A stretch of DNA of 22,881 nucleotides from an uncultured Clostridia bacterium (GCA_937900325.1 CALCEX010000055.1:1-22881); one strand, 5' to 3'; positions 6,903 to 15,215 are shown, counted from the stretch's first letter. Numbers and translations: made by a program. The notes: a model not told the origin generated them from the letters alone.

Positions 6903-7703
6903 TTATGCCTTATCCTGCCGGGCTGCGGTCTTGCGGGCCATAAGCACTACCAGGGCCCCGAGAAGGGTAAGTATGGTGAGATTGCTCTCCCTTCCGGTTA
7001 TGCCCTTTATGTCGTCAATGCCGCTGGTGCAGAAGAAGGCGTCCGCAATATTGGCGGCGGGGGAGTTTATGTAGTTGCTTATGAAGGCGGTATATGTGCC
7101 GCAGGCCTTGGCGGCCTTGAGCGCATCAAGCAGCAGCTTTGTGCGGCCGCTGCGGGAAACGCCTATGAACACATCGTCCACGGTAAAGCGGCTGGACAGC
7201 ACATCCATCACCACGGGATCGGATACCGCCGTGGCGTCGTAGCCCATGTAGTTGAGCTGATACGCGGCGTCCCTCGCAAGGAACTCGCTGCTGGCGGTGC
7301 CGAATATGAATATACGCTTTGCCCTTACGGCCTTTTCGGCAAGGGTGGAAAGCTTGTTTCTGGGTACTGCCTTGAGCGTATCCTCCATGGCGCGCATGGA
7401 AGCAAGGAACATCTTTTCGATAACGGCATCGTCGTTATCTACCGGACGGATAGGATCGCTCTTGAGGGACTCAATGGAGGAGGAGCCGCTTGCAAGAGCA
7501 ACGCGGAAATCCAAGAAGCCATTGTAGCCCAGCTTTCGGGCAAGACGCGTGACTGACGGAACGGATACGCCGGAGGCCTCGGCTATTTCATTGATGACCA
7601 TAAGCGAGGCCCGCGCCGGGTTTTCCAAAATGAAATCAGCAACTTTGCGTTCTGCCGTGGGCAGTGTAGAGTAGGCGGACCTGATTTTCATTTTCGCGGG
7701 CAT
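6903..7703 (-). CDS. RpiR/MurR-family transcriptional regulator (HTH plus SIS domain)
   Basis: The 266-residue product has an N-terminal RpiR-type helix-turn-helix (residues about 1-77: LPTAERKVADFILENP, then INEIAEASGVSVPSVTRLARKLGYNGFLDFRVALA). A sugar-isomerase (SIS) domain follows at about 120-250 (KRIFIFGTASSEFLARDAAYQLNYMG, VFIGVSRSGRTKLLLDALKAAK). Such proteins sense phosphosugars and control sugar or amino-sugar catabolism. The only co-transcribed gene is the PHP hydrolase, so a sugar-phosphate ligand and substrate would be consistent, but this is inference. AAAGGAG precedes the start at 7703. A perfect dyad lies in its leader and may be an operator. Confidence 0.93.
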   Translation of the reverse strand: MPAKMKIRSAYSTLPTAERKVADFILENPARASLMVINEIAEASGVSVPSVTRLARKLGYNGFLDFRVALASGSSSIESLKSDPIRPVDNDDAVIEKMFLASMRAMEDTLKAVPRNKLSTLAEKAVRAKRIFIFGTASSEFLARDAAYQLNYMGYDATAVSDPVVMDVLSSRFTVDDVFIGVSRSGRTKLLLDALKAAKACGTYTAFISNYINSPAANIADAFFCTSGIDDIKGITGRESNLTILTLLGALVVLMARKTAARQDKA

Positions 7704-7719
7704 ATTTTTTACTCTCCTT

Positions 7720-7735
7720 TATGCATTTCTGCATA
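7720..7735. promoter_or_regulatory. Perfect dyad in the leader of the RpiR-family gene
   Basis: TATGCA-TTTC-TGCATA (6-bp arms, 4-bp spacer) lies between the predicted promoter and the ribosome binding site. Its place suggests an autoregulatory operator. Confidence 0.5.
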
Positions 7736-7751
7736 TATCTTTATTATTATG

Positions 7752-7780
7752 ATATTATTACCAAATTACAGAGAATGCAA
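7752..7780 (-). promoter_or_regulatory. Promoter of the RpiR-family gene (minus strand)
   Basis: On the minus strand TTGCAT (7775-7780) and TAATAT (7752-7757) are separated by 17 bp. The hexamers are imperfect. Confidence 0.5.
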
Positions 7781-7953
7781 CACTTAATCGTGTTTTTTTA
7801 TAAATATTATTTTATTACGCCCGGCGGCTCCCGTATATTATGCGCTCAGTGCGCGAACGCCTTTATTTTTTTATAAAAATAGTTAAATATTTGACATTAT
7901 TGTTTTTCTTCAACCATTTTTCATTCCCGCGGCGGAGCTTTTTTTACCGTCCC

Positions 7954-7982
7954 TTGACACTCTCTTTCAGCGCTTGTATAAT
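7954..7982 (+). promoter_or_regulatory. Consensus sigma-A promoter of nifJ
   Basis: TTGACA (7954-7959) and TATAAT (7977-7982) have 17-bp spacing. A second TATAAT copy lies at 7984-7989. Transcription from about 7990 would give a leader of about 106 bases. Confidence 0.92.
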
Positions 7983-7989
7983 TTATAAT

Positions 7990-8045
7990 GTATACATACG
8001 GATACCATATTCCCGGGCTTCTCCCGGGCCTTCCGCAGGGTATAC
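7990..8045 (+). promoter_or_regulatory. Nested inverted repeats in the nifJ leader
   Basis: An inner stem CCCGGG (8012-8017) pairs with CCCGGG (8023-8028) across a CTTCT loop. GTATAC copies at 7990-7995 and 8040-8045 could close an outer helix. The structure would start at the first transcribed base. No T run follows, so it is not an ordinary terminator; mRNA stability or control is possible. Confidence 0.55.
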
Positions 8046-8095
8046 GGCATTCCTTTTTATCTAACACAACAACTATATCAGGAGGTCACATCAAA

Positions 8096-11000
8096 ATGGC
8101 AAAAACCATGACTATCGATGGCAATACCGCCGCTGCGCATGTTGCTTACGCTTTTAGCGACGTAGCTGCGATATACCCCATCACCCCTTCCTCCCCCATG
8201 GCGGAAGTGGCGGACGATTGGGCAGCAAACGGCCGCGTTAACCTTTTTGGCCAGAAGGTTAAAATAGCCGAAATGCAGTCCGAGGCCGGCGCCGCCGGCG
8301 CCGTTCACGGCTCCCTCAAGGCGGGCGCCCTGACCACCACCTTCACCGCTTCCCAGGGTCTTCTGCTGATGATCCCCAATATGTACAAGATCGCCGGCGA
8401 GCAGCTTCCCGCTGTATTCCATGTATCTGCCCGCGCTCTCGCGTACCATGCCCTCTCCATCTTCGGCGACCACAGCGACGTTATGGGCTGCCGCCAGACC
8501 GGCTTCGCCATGCTTTCCTCCGCTTCCGTACAGGAAGTCATGGATCTGGCGCTTGTGACCCATCTGTCCGCCATCAAGTCCAGCATACCCTTCGTACACT
8601 TCTTCGATGGCTTCCGTACCTCCCATGAAGTCCAGAAGGTAGAGCTCATCGACTATGAGGATATGGATAAGCTGCTGGACAGGGACGCCGTAAAGCGCTT
8701 CCGCGACCGCGCCCTCAATCCTGAGCATCCCCATCTTGCCGGCTCCGCCCAGAACCCCGATATCTACTTCCAGGGCCGCGAGGCTGCCAACAAGCTGTAT
8801 CTCGACCTGCCCGACATCGTTCAGGATTACATGGACAAGGTCGGCGAGATCACCGGACGCAAGTACAACCTCTATGATTACGTCGGCGCGCCCGATGCTG
8901 AGAACGTCATCGTCATCATGGGCAGCGGCGCGGACGTCGTCGAGGAGACCATAAACCACCTCAACGCCAAGGGCGCAAAGCTGGGCCTCGTCAAGGTCCG
9001 CCTGTACCGTCCCTTCCCTGCCGACAGGTTCGTGAAGGTCATCCCCGCCTCCGTAAAGAAGATCGCCGTTCTCGACCGCACCAAGGAATCCGGTTCTCTG
9101 GGCGAGCCCCTGTATCAGGATGTTGTGAACGCCCTGGTAGAGTGCGGCCGCGCAGACATAAAGGTAATAGGCGGCCGTTACGGTCTGGGCTCCAAGGAGT
9201 TCACTCCCTCCATGGCAAAGGCCGTGTATGACAATCTGGACGGCGAGATGAAGAACCACTTCACCGTTGGCATCACCGACGACGTGACCTTCACCTCCCT
9301 TCCCGTCAAGGAGCAGGTCAACGCCGCTCCCGAGGGCACCATTGCCTGTATGTTCTATGGCCTCGGTTCCGACGGCACCGTCGGCGCCAACAAGAACTCC
9401 ATAAAGATCATAGGCGACCACACCGATATGTACGCGCAGGGCTACTTCGCATACGACTCCAAGAAGTCCGGCGGCCTTACCGTATCCCATCTGCGCTTCG
9501 GCAAGCAGCCCATCCAGAGCCCCTATCTCATCGACGCGGCTGACTTTATCGCCTGCCATAACTCCTCCTATGTGACCAAGTACGATATGCTTGAGCACAT
9601 CAAGGATCACGGCGTATTCCTCCTCAACTCCCCCTGGACCCTTGAGGAGATGGAGCATGAGCTCCCCGCTTCCATGAAGAACATCATCGCGCAGAAGCAC
9701 GTCAAGTTCTACAACATGGACGGCGTGAAGATCGCCCGCAGCGTCGGCATGGGCAACCGCATAAACACCGTTATGCAGGCCGCCTTCTTCGTGCTTGCCA
9801 ACGTTATCCCCGCGGATCAGGCTATCGAATACATGAAGGCCGCCGCGAAGAAGTCCTACGCAAAGAAGGGCGACGAAGTAGTTCAGAAGAACTATGCCGC
9901 CATCGACGCCGGCGCGGCCGGTTTTGAGGAGGTCAAGTACCCCGAGTCCTGGGCTACCACCACCGAGGGCAAGGTAGTTGAGGACGTTACCGACGATCCT
10001 TACTTCAAGGAATTCATCAAGCCCGTACTGGCCCAGAACGGCGACAAGCTGCCCGTTTCCAAGCTGGCTCCCGACGGCTGCGTACCCACCGCCACCACCA
10101 GATACGAGAAGCGCGGCATCGCCGTTGAAGTACCCGTATGGAACGCCGAGGCCTGCGCCCAGTGCAACCAGTGCGCCATGGTTTGCCCCCATGCCTGCAT
10201 ACGTCCCTTCCTCATCAAGGACGGCACCGAGGTACCCTTTGAGACCAAGGCCGCTACCGGCAAGGAATTCGCAGGCTATAAGTTCCGCATGCAGATAAGC
10301 CCCCTGGATTGCTCCGGCTGCGGCAACTGCGCGGATATCTGCCCCGCAAAGGCAAAGGGCGCCCTCACCATGACCTCCCTCGCTTCCTGCGAAGAGGCCG
10401 AGAACGCCAACTGGAACTTCTGCCTCGAGCTTCCCGATCCCGATGTGGAATTCAACCACAACACCGTTAAGAACAGCCAGTTCCTCCAGCCCCTGTTTGA
10501 GTTCTCCGGCGCCTGCGCAGGCTGCGGCGAGACCCCCTACATCAAGCTGGTGACCCAGCTCTACGGCGACAGGATGATGATCGCCAACGCTACCGGCTGC
10601 TCCTCCATCTACGGCGGCTCCGCGCCTACCGTGCCTTACTCCGTAAACAAGAAGGGCTTCGGCCCCGCATGGGCAAACAGCCTGTTCGAGGACAACGCCG
10701 AGTTTGGCTTCGGTATGAACCTGGCCACCACTCAGCGCCGCGCAAAGCTTGCCGACACCGTTGAGAAGATGATCGCCGTCGAATACTGCGACGCCGGCCT
10801 CAAGGCAGCGGGCAAGGAATGGCTCGAGAACATGAACGACGCCGAAGGCTCCCGCAAGGCGGCCGATAAGCTCATCGCCGAGCTCAACGCCTGCGTGGAT
10901 CCCGACCTCACCGGCACCCCCTATGAGAAGGATTGGCTTGCCAACGGCAAGAAGTGCGTATGCGAGGCCTGCACCCTGGGCCGCGAAGTCCTTGCCAATA

Positions 11001-11662
11001 AGGACCTGCTGGTAAAGAAGAGCCAGTGGATCTTCGGCGGCGACGGCTGGGCATACGATATCGGCTACGGCGGACTGGATCACGTTCTCGCGCAGGATCA
11101 GGACGTCAACGTACTGGTTCTGGATACCGAGGTATACTCCAATACCGGCGGCCAGGCCTCCAAGGCTACTCCTACCGGCCCCATCGCCAAGTTCGCGGCT
11201 GCCGGTAAGCGTACCGGCAAGAAGGACCTCGGCCTGATGGCCATGAGCTACGGCTATGTATACGTAGCAAAGGTCTGCATGGGCGCGGATAAGAACCAGC
11301 TTATGAAGGCTATCACCGAGGCCGAGGCCTATAAGGGACCCTCCCTCATAATTGCCTACGCCCCCTGCATCAACCACGGCATCAACATGGGCAAGAGCCA
11401 GGAAGAAGCCAAGAAGGCCGTCGAAGCCGGTTATTGGCCTCTGTACAGGTACAATCCCGACCTCGCAAAGGAAGGCAAGAACCCTTTCATTCTGGACAGC
11501 AAGCCCGCAAAGACCGATTACAAGGACTTCATCATGGGCGAAGTACGCTACGCCTCCCTCAAGAAGCTCTTCCCCGCCGTTGCAGATAAGCTCTTCGACC
11601 GCGCCGAGAAGGAAGCCGAGGACAAGTATGAGTACTATAAGAAGCTGAGCGAGATGGAGTAA
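8096..11662 (+). CDS. nifJ: Pyruvate:ferredoxin (flavodoxin) oxidoreductase, single-chain
   Basis: The 1188-residue protein is the fused one-polypeptide PFOR. It converts pyruvate and CoA to acetyl-CoA and CO2 and reduces ferredoxin. The N-terminal pyrimidine-binding domain has AAHVAYAFSDVAAIYPITPSSPMAE. A 2x[4Fe-4S] ferredoxin domain lies at about 685-755 (CNQCAMVCPHACI, then CSGCGNCADICPAKA). The proximal-cluster and TPP region carries CAGCGETPY (about 806), CEACTLG, and the TPP-binding GDGWAYDIGYGG (about 981). The ATG at 8096 is chosen because GGAGG lies 10 bases before it and MAKTMTIDGNTAAAHVAY is the usual start; the upstream in-frame ATG at 7988 overlaps the promoter. Codon use is biased (mostly ATC for Ile, AAG for Lys), unlike the neighbouring genes, as expected for very high expression. 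It is monocistronic, with its own promoter and terminator. Confidence 0.98.
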   Translation: MAKTMTIDGNTAAAHVAYAFSDVAAIYPITPSSPMAEVADDWAANGRVNLFGQKVKIAEMQSEAGAAGAVHGSLKAGALTTTFTASQGLLLMIPNMYKIAGEQLPAVFHVSARALAYHALSIFGDHSDVMGCRQTGFAMLSSASVQEVMDLALVTHLSAIKSSIPFVHFFDGFRTSHEVQKVELIDYEDMDKLLDRDAVKRFRDRALNPEHPHLAGSAQNPDIYFQGREAANKLYLDLPDIVQDYMDKVGEITGRKYNLYDYVGAPDAENVIVIMGSGADVVEETINHLNAKGAKLGLVKVRLYRPFPADRFVKVIPASVKKIAVLDRTKESGSLGEPLYQDVVNALVECGRADIKVIGGRYGLGSKEFTPSMAKAVYDNLDGEMKNHFTVGITDDVTFTSLPVKEQVNAAPEGTIACMFYGLGSDGTVGANKNSIKIIGDHTDMYAQGYFAYDSKKSGGLTVSHLRFGKQPIQSPYLIDAADFIACHNSSYVTKYDMLEHIKDHGVFLLNSPWTLEEMEHELPASMKNIIAQKHVKFYNMDGVKIARSVGMGNRINTVMQAAFFVLANVIPADQAIEYMKAAAKKSYAKKGDEVVQKNYAAIDAGAAGFEEVKYPESWATTTEGKVVEDVTDDPYFKEFIKPVLAQNGDKLPVSKLAPDGCVPTATTRYEKRGIAVEVPVWNAEACAQCNQCAMVCPHACIRPFLIKDGTEVPFETKAATGKEFAGYKFRMQISPLDCSGCGNCADICPAKAKGALTMTSLASCEEAENANWNFCLELPDPDVEFNHNTVKNSQFLQPLFEFSGACAGCGETPYIKLVTQLYGDRMMIANATGCSSIYGGSAPTVPYSVNKKGFGPAWANSLFEDNAEFGFGMNLATTQRRAKLADTVEKMIAVEYCDAGLKAAGKEWLENMNDAEGSRKAADKLIAELNACVDPDLTGTPYEKDWLANGKKCVCEACTLGREVLANKDLLVKKSQWIFGGDGWAYDIGYGGLDHVLAQDQDVNVLVLDTEVYSNTGGQASKATPTGPIAKFAAAGKRTGKKDLGLMAMSYGYVYVAKVCMGADKNQLMKAITEAEAYKGPSLIIAYAPCINHGINMGKSQEEAKKAVEAGYWPLYRYNPDLAKEGKNPFILDSKPAKTDYKDFIMGEVRYASLKKLFPAVADKLFDRAEKEAEDKYEYYKKLSEME

Positions 11663-11689
11663 TATCCAAACGGAACGCATACAGCAAAA

Positions 11690-11714
11690 CCCCCGGGAAA
11701 CCGGGGGTTTTTTT
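11690..11714 (+). terminator. Terminator after nifJ
   Basis: CCCCCGG-GAAA-CCGGGGG is followed by TTTTTTT: a perfect 7-bp GC stem with a GAAA tetraloop. Confidence 0.95.
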
Positions 11715-11730
11715 AGTTTATCCGTTTGTC

Positions 11731-11759
11731 TTGCGGATAGTGTGAAAAAATGATAAAAT
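11731..11759 (+). promoter_or_regulatory. Promoter of the arcA operon
   Basis: TTGCGG (11731-11736), a 17-bp spacer and TAAAAT (11754-11759), with an extended TGA before the -10. The leader would be short (about 27 bases), and AAAGGAG lies 8 bases before the ATG. No clear ARG-box dyad was found nearby. Confidence 0.6.
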
Positions 11760-11792
11760 TTAACTTACAGCCAAGCGAAAGGAGAAAAGCCT

Positions 11793-13013
11793 ATGCCAAT
11801 TCATATTACCAGCGAAACGGGCCCGCTCAAAAGGGTCCTGCTGCACAGGCCGGGGCTGGAGCTTGAGCACCTGACTCCCACCAGCCTGGAGCAGCTTTTG
11901 TTCGACGACATACCCTATCTTGCCGCAGCCCAGCGGGAGCACGATGCATTCGCCAGGACCCTTGCGGACAACGGCGTGGAGGTGGTCTATCTCGAAAGGC
12001 TCATGGCGGAGACCATAGCCGGCCGGCCGGAGCTGCGCAAGGCCTTTATAGGCGAATTCATATCCCTCGGCGGGCCTCTTGCCGAAAGCCTGCATGAGCC
12101 GCTTTTCCGCTATCTTTCCAGCATAAAGGACGACCTTGCCCTAATAGAAAAGACCATGGCGGGCGTGCTCGTATCCGAGCTTTCCGTAAAGGGCAAAAGC
12201 CCCCTTACCGACCTTGTGCGCCGGGAGGGCCGCTTCGCGCTGGAGCCCATACCCAACCTTTACTTCACCCGGGACCCCTTCGCCTCCATAGGCACAGGCG
12301 TAAGCCTTAATAAGATGTACTCAGAGACCCGCCGCCGCGAGACCATATACGCCCGCTACATATTGGGCTATCATCCGGATTTCGCCGGGCAGGTACCCTT
12401 TTACTACACGCCGGATATGCCCTTCTGCATAGAGGGCGGCGATGTGCTGAACCTTTCGGAATCCGTCCTCGCGGTGGGCCTTTCCCAGCGCACCAGCCCC
12501 GAGGCCGCAGAGCTTCTCTGCGAAAGAATGTTCAGCGATCCCCTCTGCAAAATACGCACAGTGCTTGCGCTGGACATACCCGATATACGCGCCTTCATGC
12601 ATCTTGATACGGTGCTCACTCAGGTGGATACCGGCAAATTCGTCATGCACCCCGGCATACGGGAAACGCTTCGCATATACGAAATAACCCCCGGCAACGG
12701 CCCCAAGGCCATAAGAGTCCGGGAGCTTACACGGCCCCTTGAGGATATATTGATGGAAAAGCTGGGGCTGGACAGCGTATCCCTCATACACTGCGGCGGA
12801 AAAGACCCCATCGCCTCGGAGCGGGAGCAGTGGAACGACGCCTCCAACACGCTGTGCATCTCTCCCGGCGTTGTGGCGGCCTATGACCGCAACGGCATAA
12901 CCAACAATATACTCAGGGACAACGGCGTCACCGTGCTTGAGCTGCCCAGCTCGGAGCTTTCCCGCGGGCGGGGCGGCCCCAGGTGCATGAGCATGCCCCT
13001 CTGGCGCGATTAA
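11793..13013 (+). CDS. arcA: Arginine deiminase
   Basis: The 406-residue product has normal length for ArcA. It hydrolyses L-arginine to citrulline and ammonia in the cytoplasm. Visible hallmarks are the N-terminal SETGPLKRVLLHRPG, FTRDPFA (about 158), EGGDVL (about 214), the catalytic His in MHLDT (about 270) and the nucleophile Cys398 in RGRGGPRCMSMP near the C-terminus. It is the first gene of a three-gene unit with ornithine carbamoyltransferase and an ornithine cyclodeaminase-type protein, so its citrulline is probably passed on to ornithine and proline. Carbamate kinase and the arginine/ornithine antiporter of a standard arc operon are not in the window. Confidence 0.97.
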   Translation: MPIHITSETGPLKRVLLHRPGLELEHLTPTSLEQLLFDDIPYLAAAQREHDAFARTLADNGVEVVYLERLMAETIAGRPELRKAFIGEFISLGGPLAESLHEPLFRYLSSIKDDLALIEKTMAGVLVSELSVKGKSPLTDLVRREGRFALEPIPNLYFTRDPFASIGTGVSLNKMYSETRRRETIYARYILGYHPDFAGQVPFYYTPDMPFCIEGGDVLNLSESVLAVGLSQRTSPEAAELLCERMFSDPLCKIRTVLALDIPDIRAFMHLDTVLTQVDTGKFVMHPGIRETLRIYEITPGNGPKAIRVRELTRPLEDILMEKLGLDSVSLIHCGGKDPIASEREQWNDASNTLCISPGVVAAYDRNGITNNILRDNGVTVLELPSSELSRGRGGPRCMSMPLWRD

Positions 13014-13062
13014 AAAAATAACCTTTCAAATGTAAATAAAAAAACAAAAGGAGACGACGACC

Positions 13063-14055
13063 ATGGCAGTAAACCTTCGCGGCAAAAGCTACCTGAAGCT
13101 TCTGGACTTTACCCCTGCTGAAATACGCTATCTTCTGGATCTTTCCAAGGACTTCAAGAGCATGAAGCGTTCAGGCGTGCCCCATAAGTACCTTGACGGC
13201 AAGAACATAGTGCTGCTCTTTGAAAAGACCTCCACCCGTACCCGCTGCTCCTTTGAGGTCGCCGGGCGCGATCTCGGAATGGGCGTGACGTATCTCGACC
13301 CCGGCTCCTCCCAGATGGGCAAAAAGGAGAGCATACCCGACACGGCACGGGTGCTGGGCAGGATGTACGACGGCATAGAGTACCGTGGATACAGCCAGCA
13401 GCTTGTAGAGGAGCTTGCCAGATACGCCGGTGTTCCCGTATGGAACGGCCTTACGGATCAGTTCCACCCCACCCAGATGCTGGCGGACCTTCTCACCATC
13501 GAAGAAAAATTCGGCCGCCTCAAGGGCATAAACTTTACCTACATGGGAGACGCCCGCAACAACATGGGCAATTCCCTCATGGTAGCCTGCGCCAAGATGG
13601 GCCTGAACTTCACCGCCTGCGCGCCGGAGGCGCTGTTCCCCGCCGAGGAGCTGGTGGAAACCTGCCGCAGGATCGCTGCGGAAAACGGCTGCACCGTCAC
13701 CCTCACCGAAAACGTAGCGGAAGGCACCGCCAACGCCGACGTTATCTACACCGACATATGGGTATCCATGGGCGAGCCGGAGGGCGTATGGGCAGAGCGG
13801 ATAAAGCTGCTCACCCCCTATCAGGTAAACGCCGCCGCCATGAGAAACGCTAAGGATACCGCCATATTCATGCACTGCCTCCCCTCCTTCCACGATACCC
13901 GCACCACCATAGGCGCGGATATAGCCAAAAAGTTCGGCATATCCGAAATGGAGGTCACGGACGAGGTATTCGAGGGCAGGCAGAGCGTGGTGTTTGACGA
14001 GGCGGAAAACCGTATGCACACCATAAAGGCTGTGGTGTACGCGACTCTCTGCTGA
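13063..14055 (+). CDS. arcB: Ornithine carbamoyltransferase (probably catabolic)
   Basis: The 330-residue product shows the full signature set: carbamoyl-phosphate loop STRTR (57-61, within EKTSTRTRCSFE), FHPTQ (134-138), DIWVSMG (231-237, ornithine loop) and MHCLPSFHD (270-278). It interconverts citrulline plus phosphate with ornithine plus carbamoyl phosphate. It lies 49 bp after arcA with no terminator between them and has its own AAGGAG site. Beside arcA, the phosphorolysis direction is expected, but sequence alone does not separate ArcB from ArgF; argF is the alternative symbol. It lies 15 bp before the cyclodeaminase gene, the next step for ornithine. Confidence 0.95.
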   Translation: MAVNLRGKSYLKLLDFTPAEIRYLLDLSKDFKSMKRSGVPHKYLDGKNIVLLFEKTSTRTRCSFEVAGRDLGMGVTYLDPGSSQMGKKESIPDTARVLGRMYDGIEYRGYSQQLVEELARYAGVPVWNGLTDQFHPTQMLADLLTIEEKFGRLKGINFTYMGDARNNMGNSLMVACAKMGLNFTACAPEALFPAEELVETCRRIAAENGCTVTLTENVAEGTANADVIYTDIWVSMGEPEGVWAERIKLLTPYQVNAAAMRNAKDTAIFMHCLPSFHDTRTTIGADIAKKFGISEMEVTDEVFEGRQSVVFDEAENRMHTIKAVVYATLC

Positions 14056-14070
14056 TGAGGAGGGAACCAT

Positions 14071-15171
14071 ATGGCTTTTGAAATGCCCAAATACAAAGCC
14101 CCTGATTTCAGCCTTGACGTATTCAAAAACGCGCCCGACGCCGCAATGGCCCCCGCGGAGCGGGACGGCATAGCGCCGGACGACTACCACAGCACCTCCA
14201 TGTTCCCGGAATACTTTAAAATAAAGGGAAGATGGCTGCTCGCTGAGGAAAGCCGCATGGACTCCTGCGTGGTATACAGGCCGGAAGCGGACCGCCTCGA
14301 CGTGGTGGAGGCCCGCAACCTGAAAAAGGGCGACCTTGTGCTGCTGGGCCGCACGGAGCAGGGAAAGGACGGGATATACGTACACGCAAACGGCTTTGAG
14401 GGCGGCGGCGACGCCATTGAGGACGCCTTTGTGTTCCGCCAGGGCCGCAGCCGCGAGACCTCCTACTCAAAGGATTACGATCAGCTTACAGAGCTGCTCA
14501 AATACGAAAAGCAGCACGGCAAGGCTGTCTGGGTAATGGGCCCCGCCTTCGCCTTCGACCGGGACGCCCGGCGGGCCATGCAGGCCATAGTGGAAAACGG
14601 CTATGTTCACGGCCTCATGGCGGGCAACGCCCTGGCCACCCACGACCTTGAGGGGGCTTACCTGCATACCGCCCTGGGTCAGGATATATACACCCAGCGC
14701 TCCATGCCCAACGGGCACTATAACCATCTGGACGTGCTGAACCTCGTGCGCCGCTCAGGCTCCATACCCGCCTTCGTGGAGGAATACGGCCTGGATAACG
14801 GCATAATGGTAAGCTGTGTAAAGAATAACGTTCCCTTCGTGCTGGCCGGCTCCATACGCGACGACGGCCCCCTGCCCGAGGTGATAGGCGACGTATATCA
14901 GGCCGCCAACGCGATGCGGGATATGGTGCGGGACGCTACCACGGTCATATGCCTTGCCACGATGCTGCACACCATCGCCACCGGCAACATGACCCCCTCC
15001 TTCCGCGTGCGCAGTGACGGCAGCATACGCCCCGTATACTTCTACGCCGTTGATTCCGACGAATTTGTGGTAAATAAGCTTCTGGACCGCGGCAGCCTGA
15101 GCGCTACAACCATTGTGGCCAACGTACACGATTTCATCACCCGAGTGGCCCGGAACCTTGAAGTTATGTGA
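14071..15171 (+). CDS. AgrE/ArgZ-type (TIGR00300, LOR/SDH) ornithine cyclodeaminase
   Basis: The 366-residue product matches the LOR/SDH conserved-domain family TIGR00300. Members include the C-terminal domain of cyanobacterial AgrE/ArgZ and an archaeal stand-alone enzyme, which convert ornithine to proline and ammonia with NAD. Residues about 35-115 form the N-terminal domain (DDYHSTSMFPEYFKIKGRW, RMDSCVV, NLKKGDLVLLG). The Rossmann-like core has AVWVMGPAFAF, HGLMAGNALATHDLEGA and the strongly conserved CVKNNVPFVLAGSIRDDGPLPE, MLHTIATGNMTPS and LLDRGSLSATTIV. It is unrelated to the mu-crystallin-type cyclodeaminase. The start follows GAGGAGGG, which overlaps the end of the preceding gene, indicating tight co-expression with the arc genes. 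The arcABC-like context supports ornithine as substrate; activity is inferred from family. Confidence 0.85.
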   Translation: MAFEMPKYKAPDFSLDVFKNAPDAAMAPAERDGIAPDDYHSTSMFPEYFKIKGRWLLAEESRMDSCVVYRPEADRLDVVEARNLKKGDLVLLGRTEQGKDGIYVHANGFEGGGDAIEDAFVFRQGRSRETSYSKDYDQLTELLKYEKQHGKAVWVMGPAFAFDRDARRAMQAIVENGYVHGLMAGNALATHDLEGAYLHTALGQDIYTQRSMPNGHYNHLDVLNLVRRSGSIPAFVEEYGLDNGIMVSCVKNNVPFVLAGSIRDDGPLPEVIGDVYQAANAMRDMVRDATTVICLATMLHTIATGNMTPSFRVRSDGSIRPVYFYAVDSDEFVVNKLLDRGSLSATTIVANVHDFITRVARNLEVM

Positions 15172-15186
15172 TCCCCCGCAAGCGCA

Positions 15187-15215
15187 AAAAAAGAGCGACG
15201 ATCTCGCTCTTTTTT
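15187..15215. terminator. Bidirectional terminator between the arc operon and the HD-hydrolase unit
   Basis: AAAAAAGAGCGA-CGATC-TCGCTCTTTTTT is a perfect 12-bp stem with T runs on either strand. It closes both converging units. Confidence 0.92.

Larger units (their letters stand above)
7704..8095. other. 392-bp divergent intergenic region without a gene
   Basis: This AT-rich region separates the RpiR-family gene from nifJ. It holds the leftward promoter and dyad, the rightward consensus nifJ promoter and the nifJ leader. Nothing protein-coding is convincing: a 74-codon frame at 7840-8064 is low-complexity and spans the promoter. The stretch 7781-7950 holds only AT-rich sequence, a short hairpin AACAC-TTAATC-GTGTT followed by T residues (about 7778-7798), and an isolated TTGACA at 7891-7896 with no good -10. 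Confidence 0.7.

Noticed and set aside
7840..8064. A 74-codon frame in the RpiR/nifJ gap
   Set aside because: It is Phe/Tyr/Ser-rich low-complexity sequence spanning the nifJ promoter, with no ribosome binding site.
7988..8095. Upstream in-frame ATG extending nifJ by 36 codons
   Set aside because: The ATG overlaps the predicted promoter and start site, has no ribosome binding site, and the extension is unlike PFOR N-termini. GGAGG before 8096 decides the start.
8078..11680. A 1200-codon open frame antisense to nifJ
   Set aside because: It mirrors nifJ, arises from that gene's strong codon bias, lacks family motifs, and starts at the nifJ terminator side without a plausible promoter.
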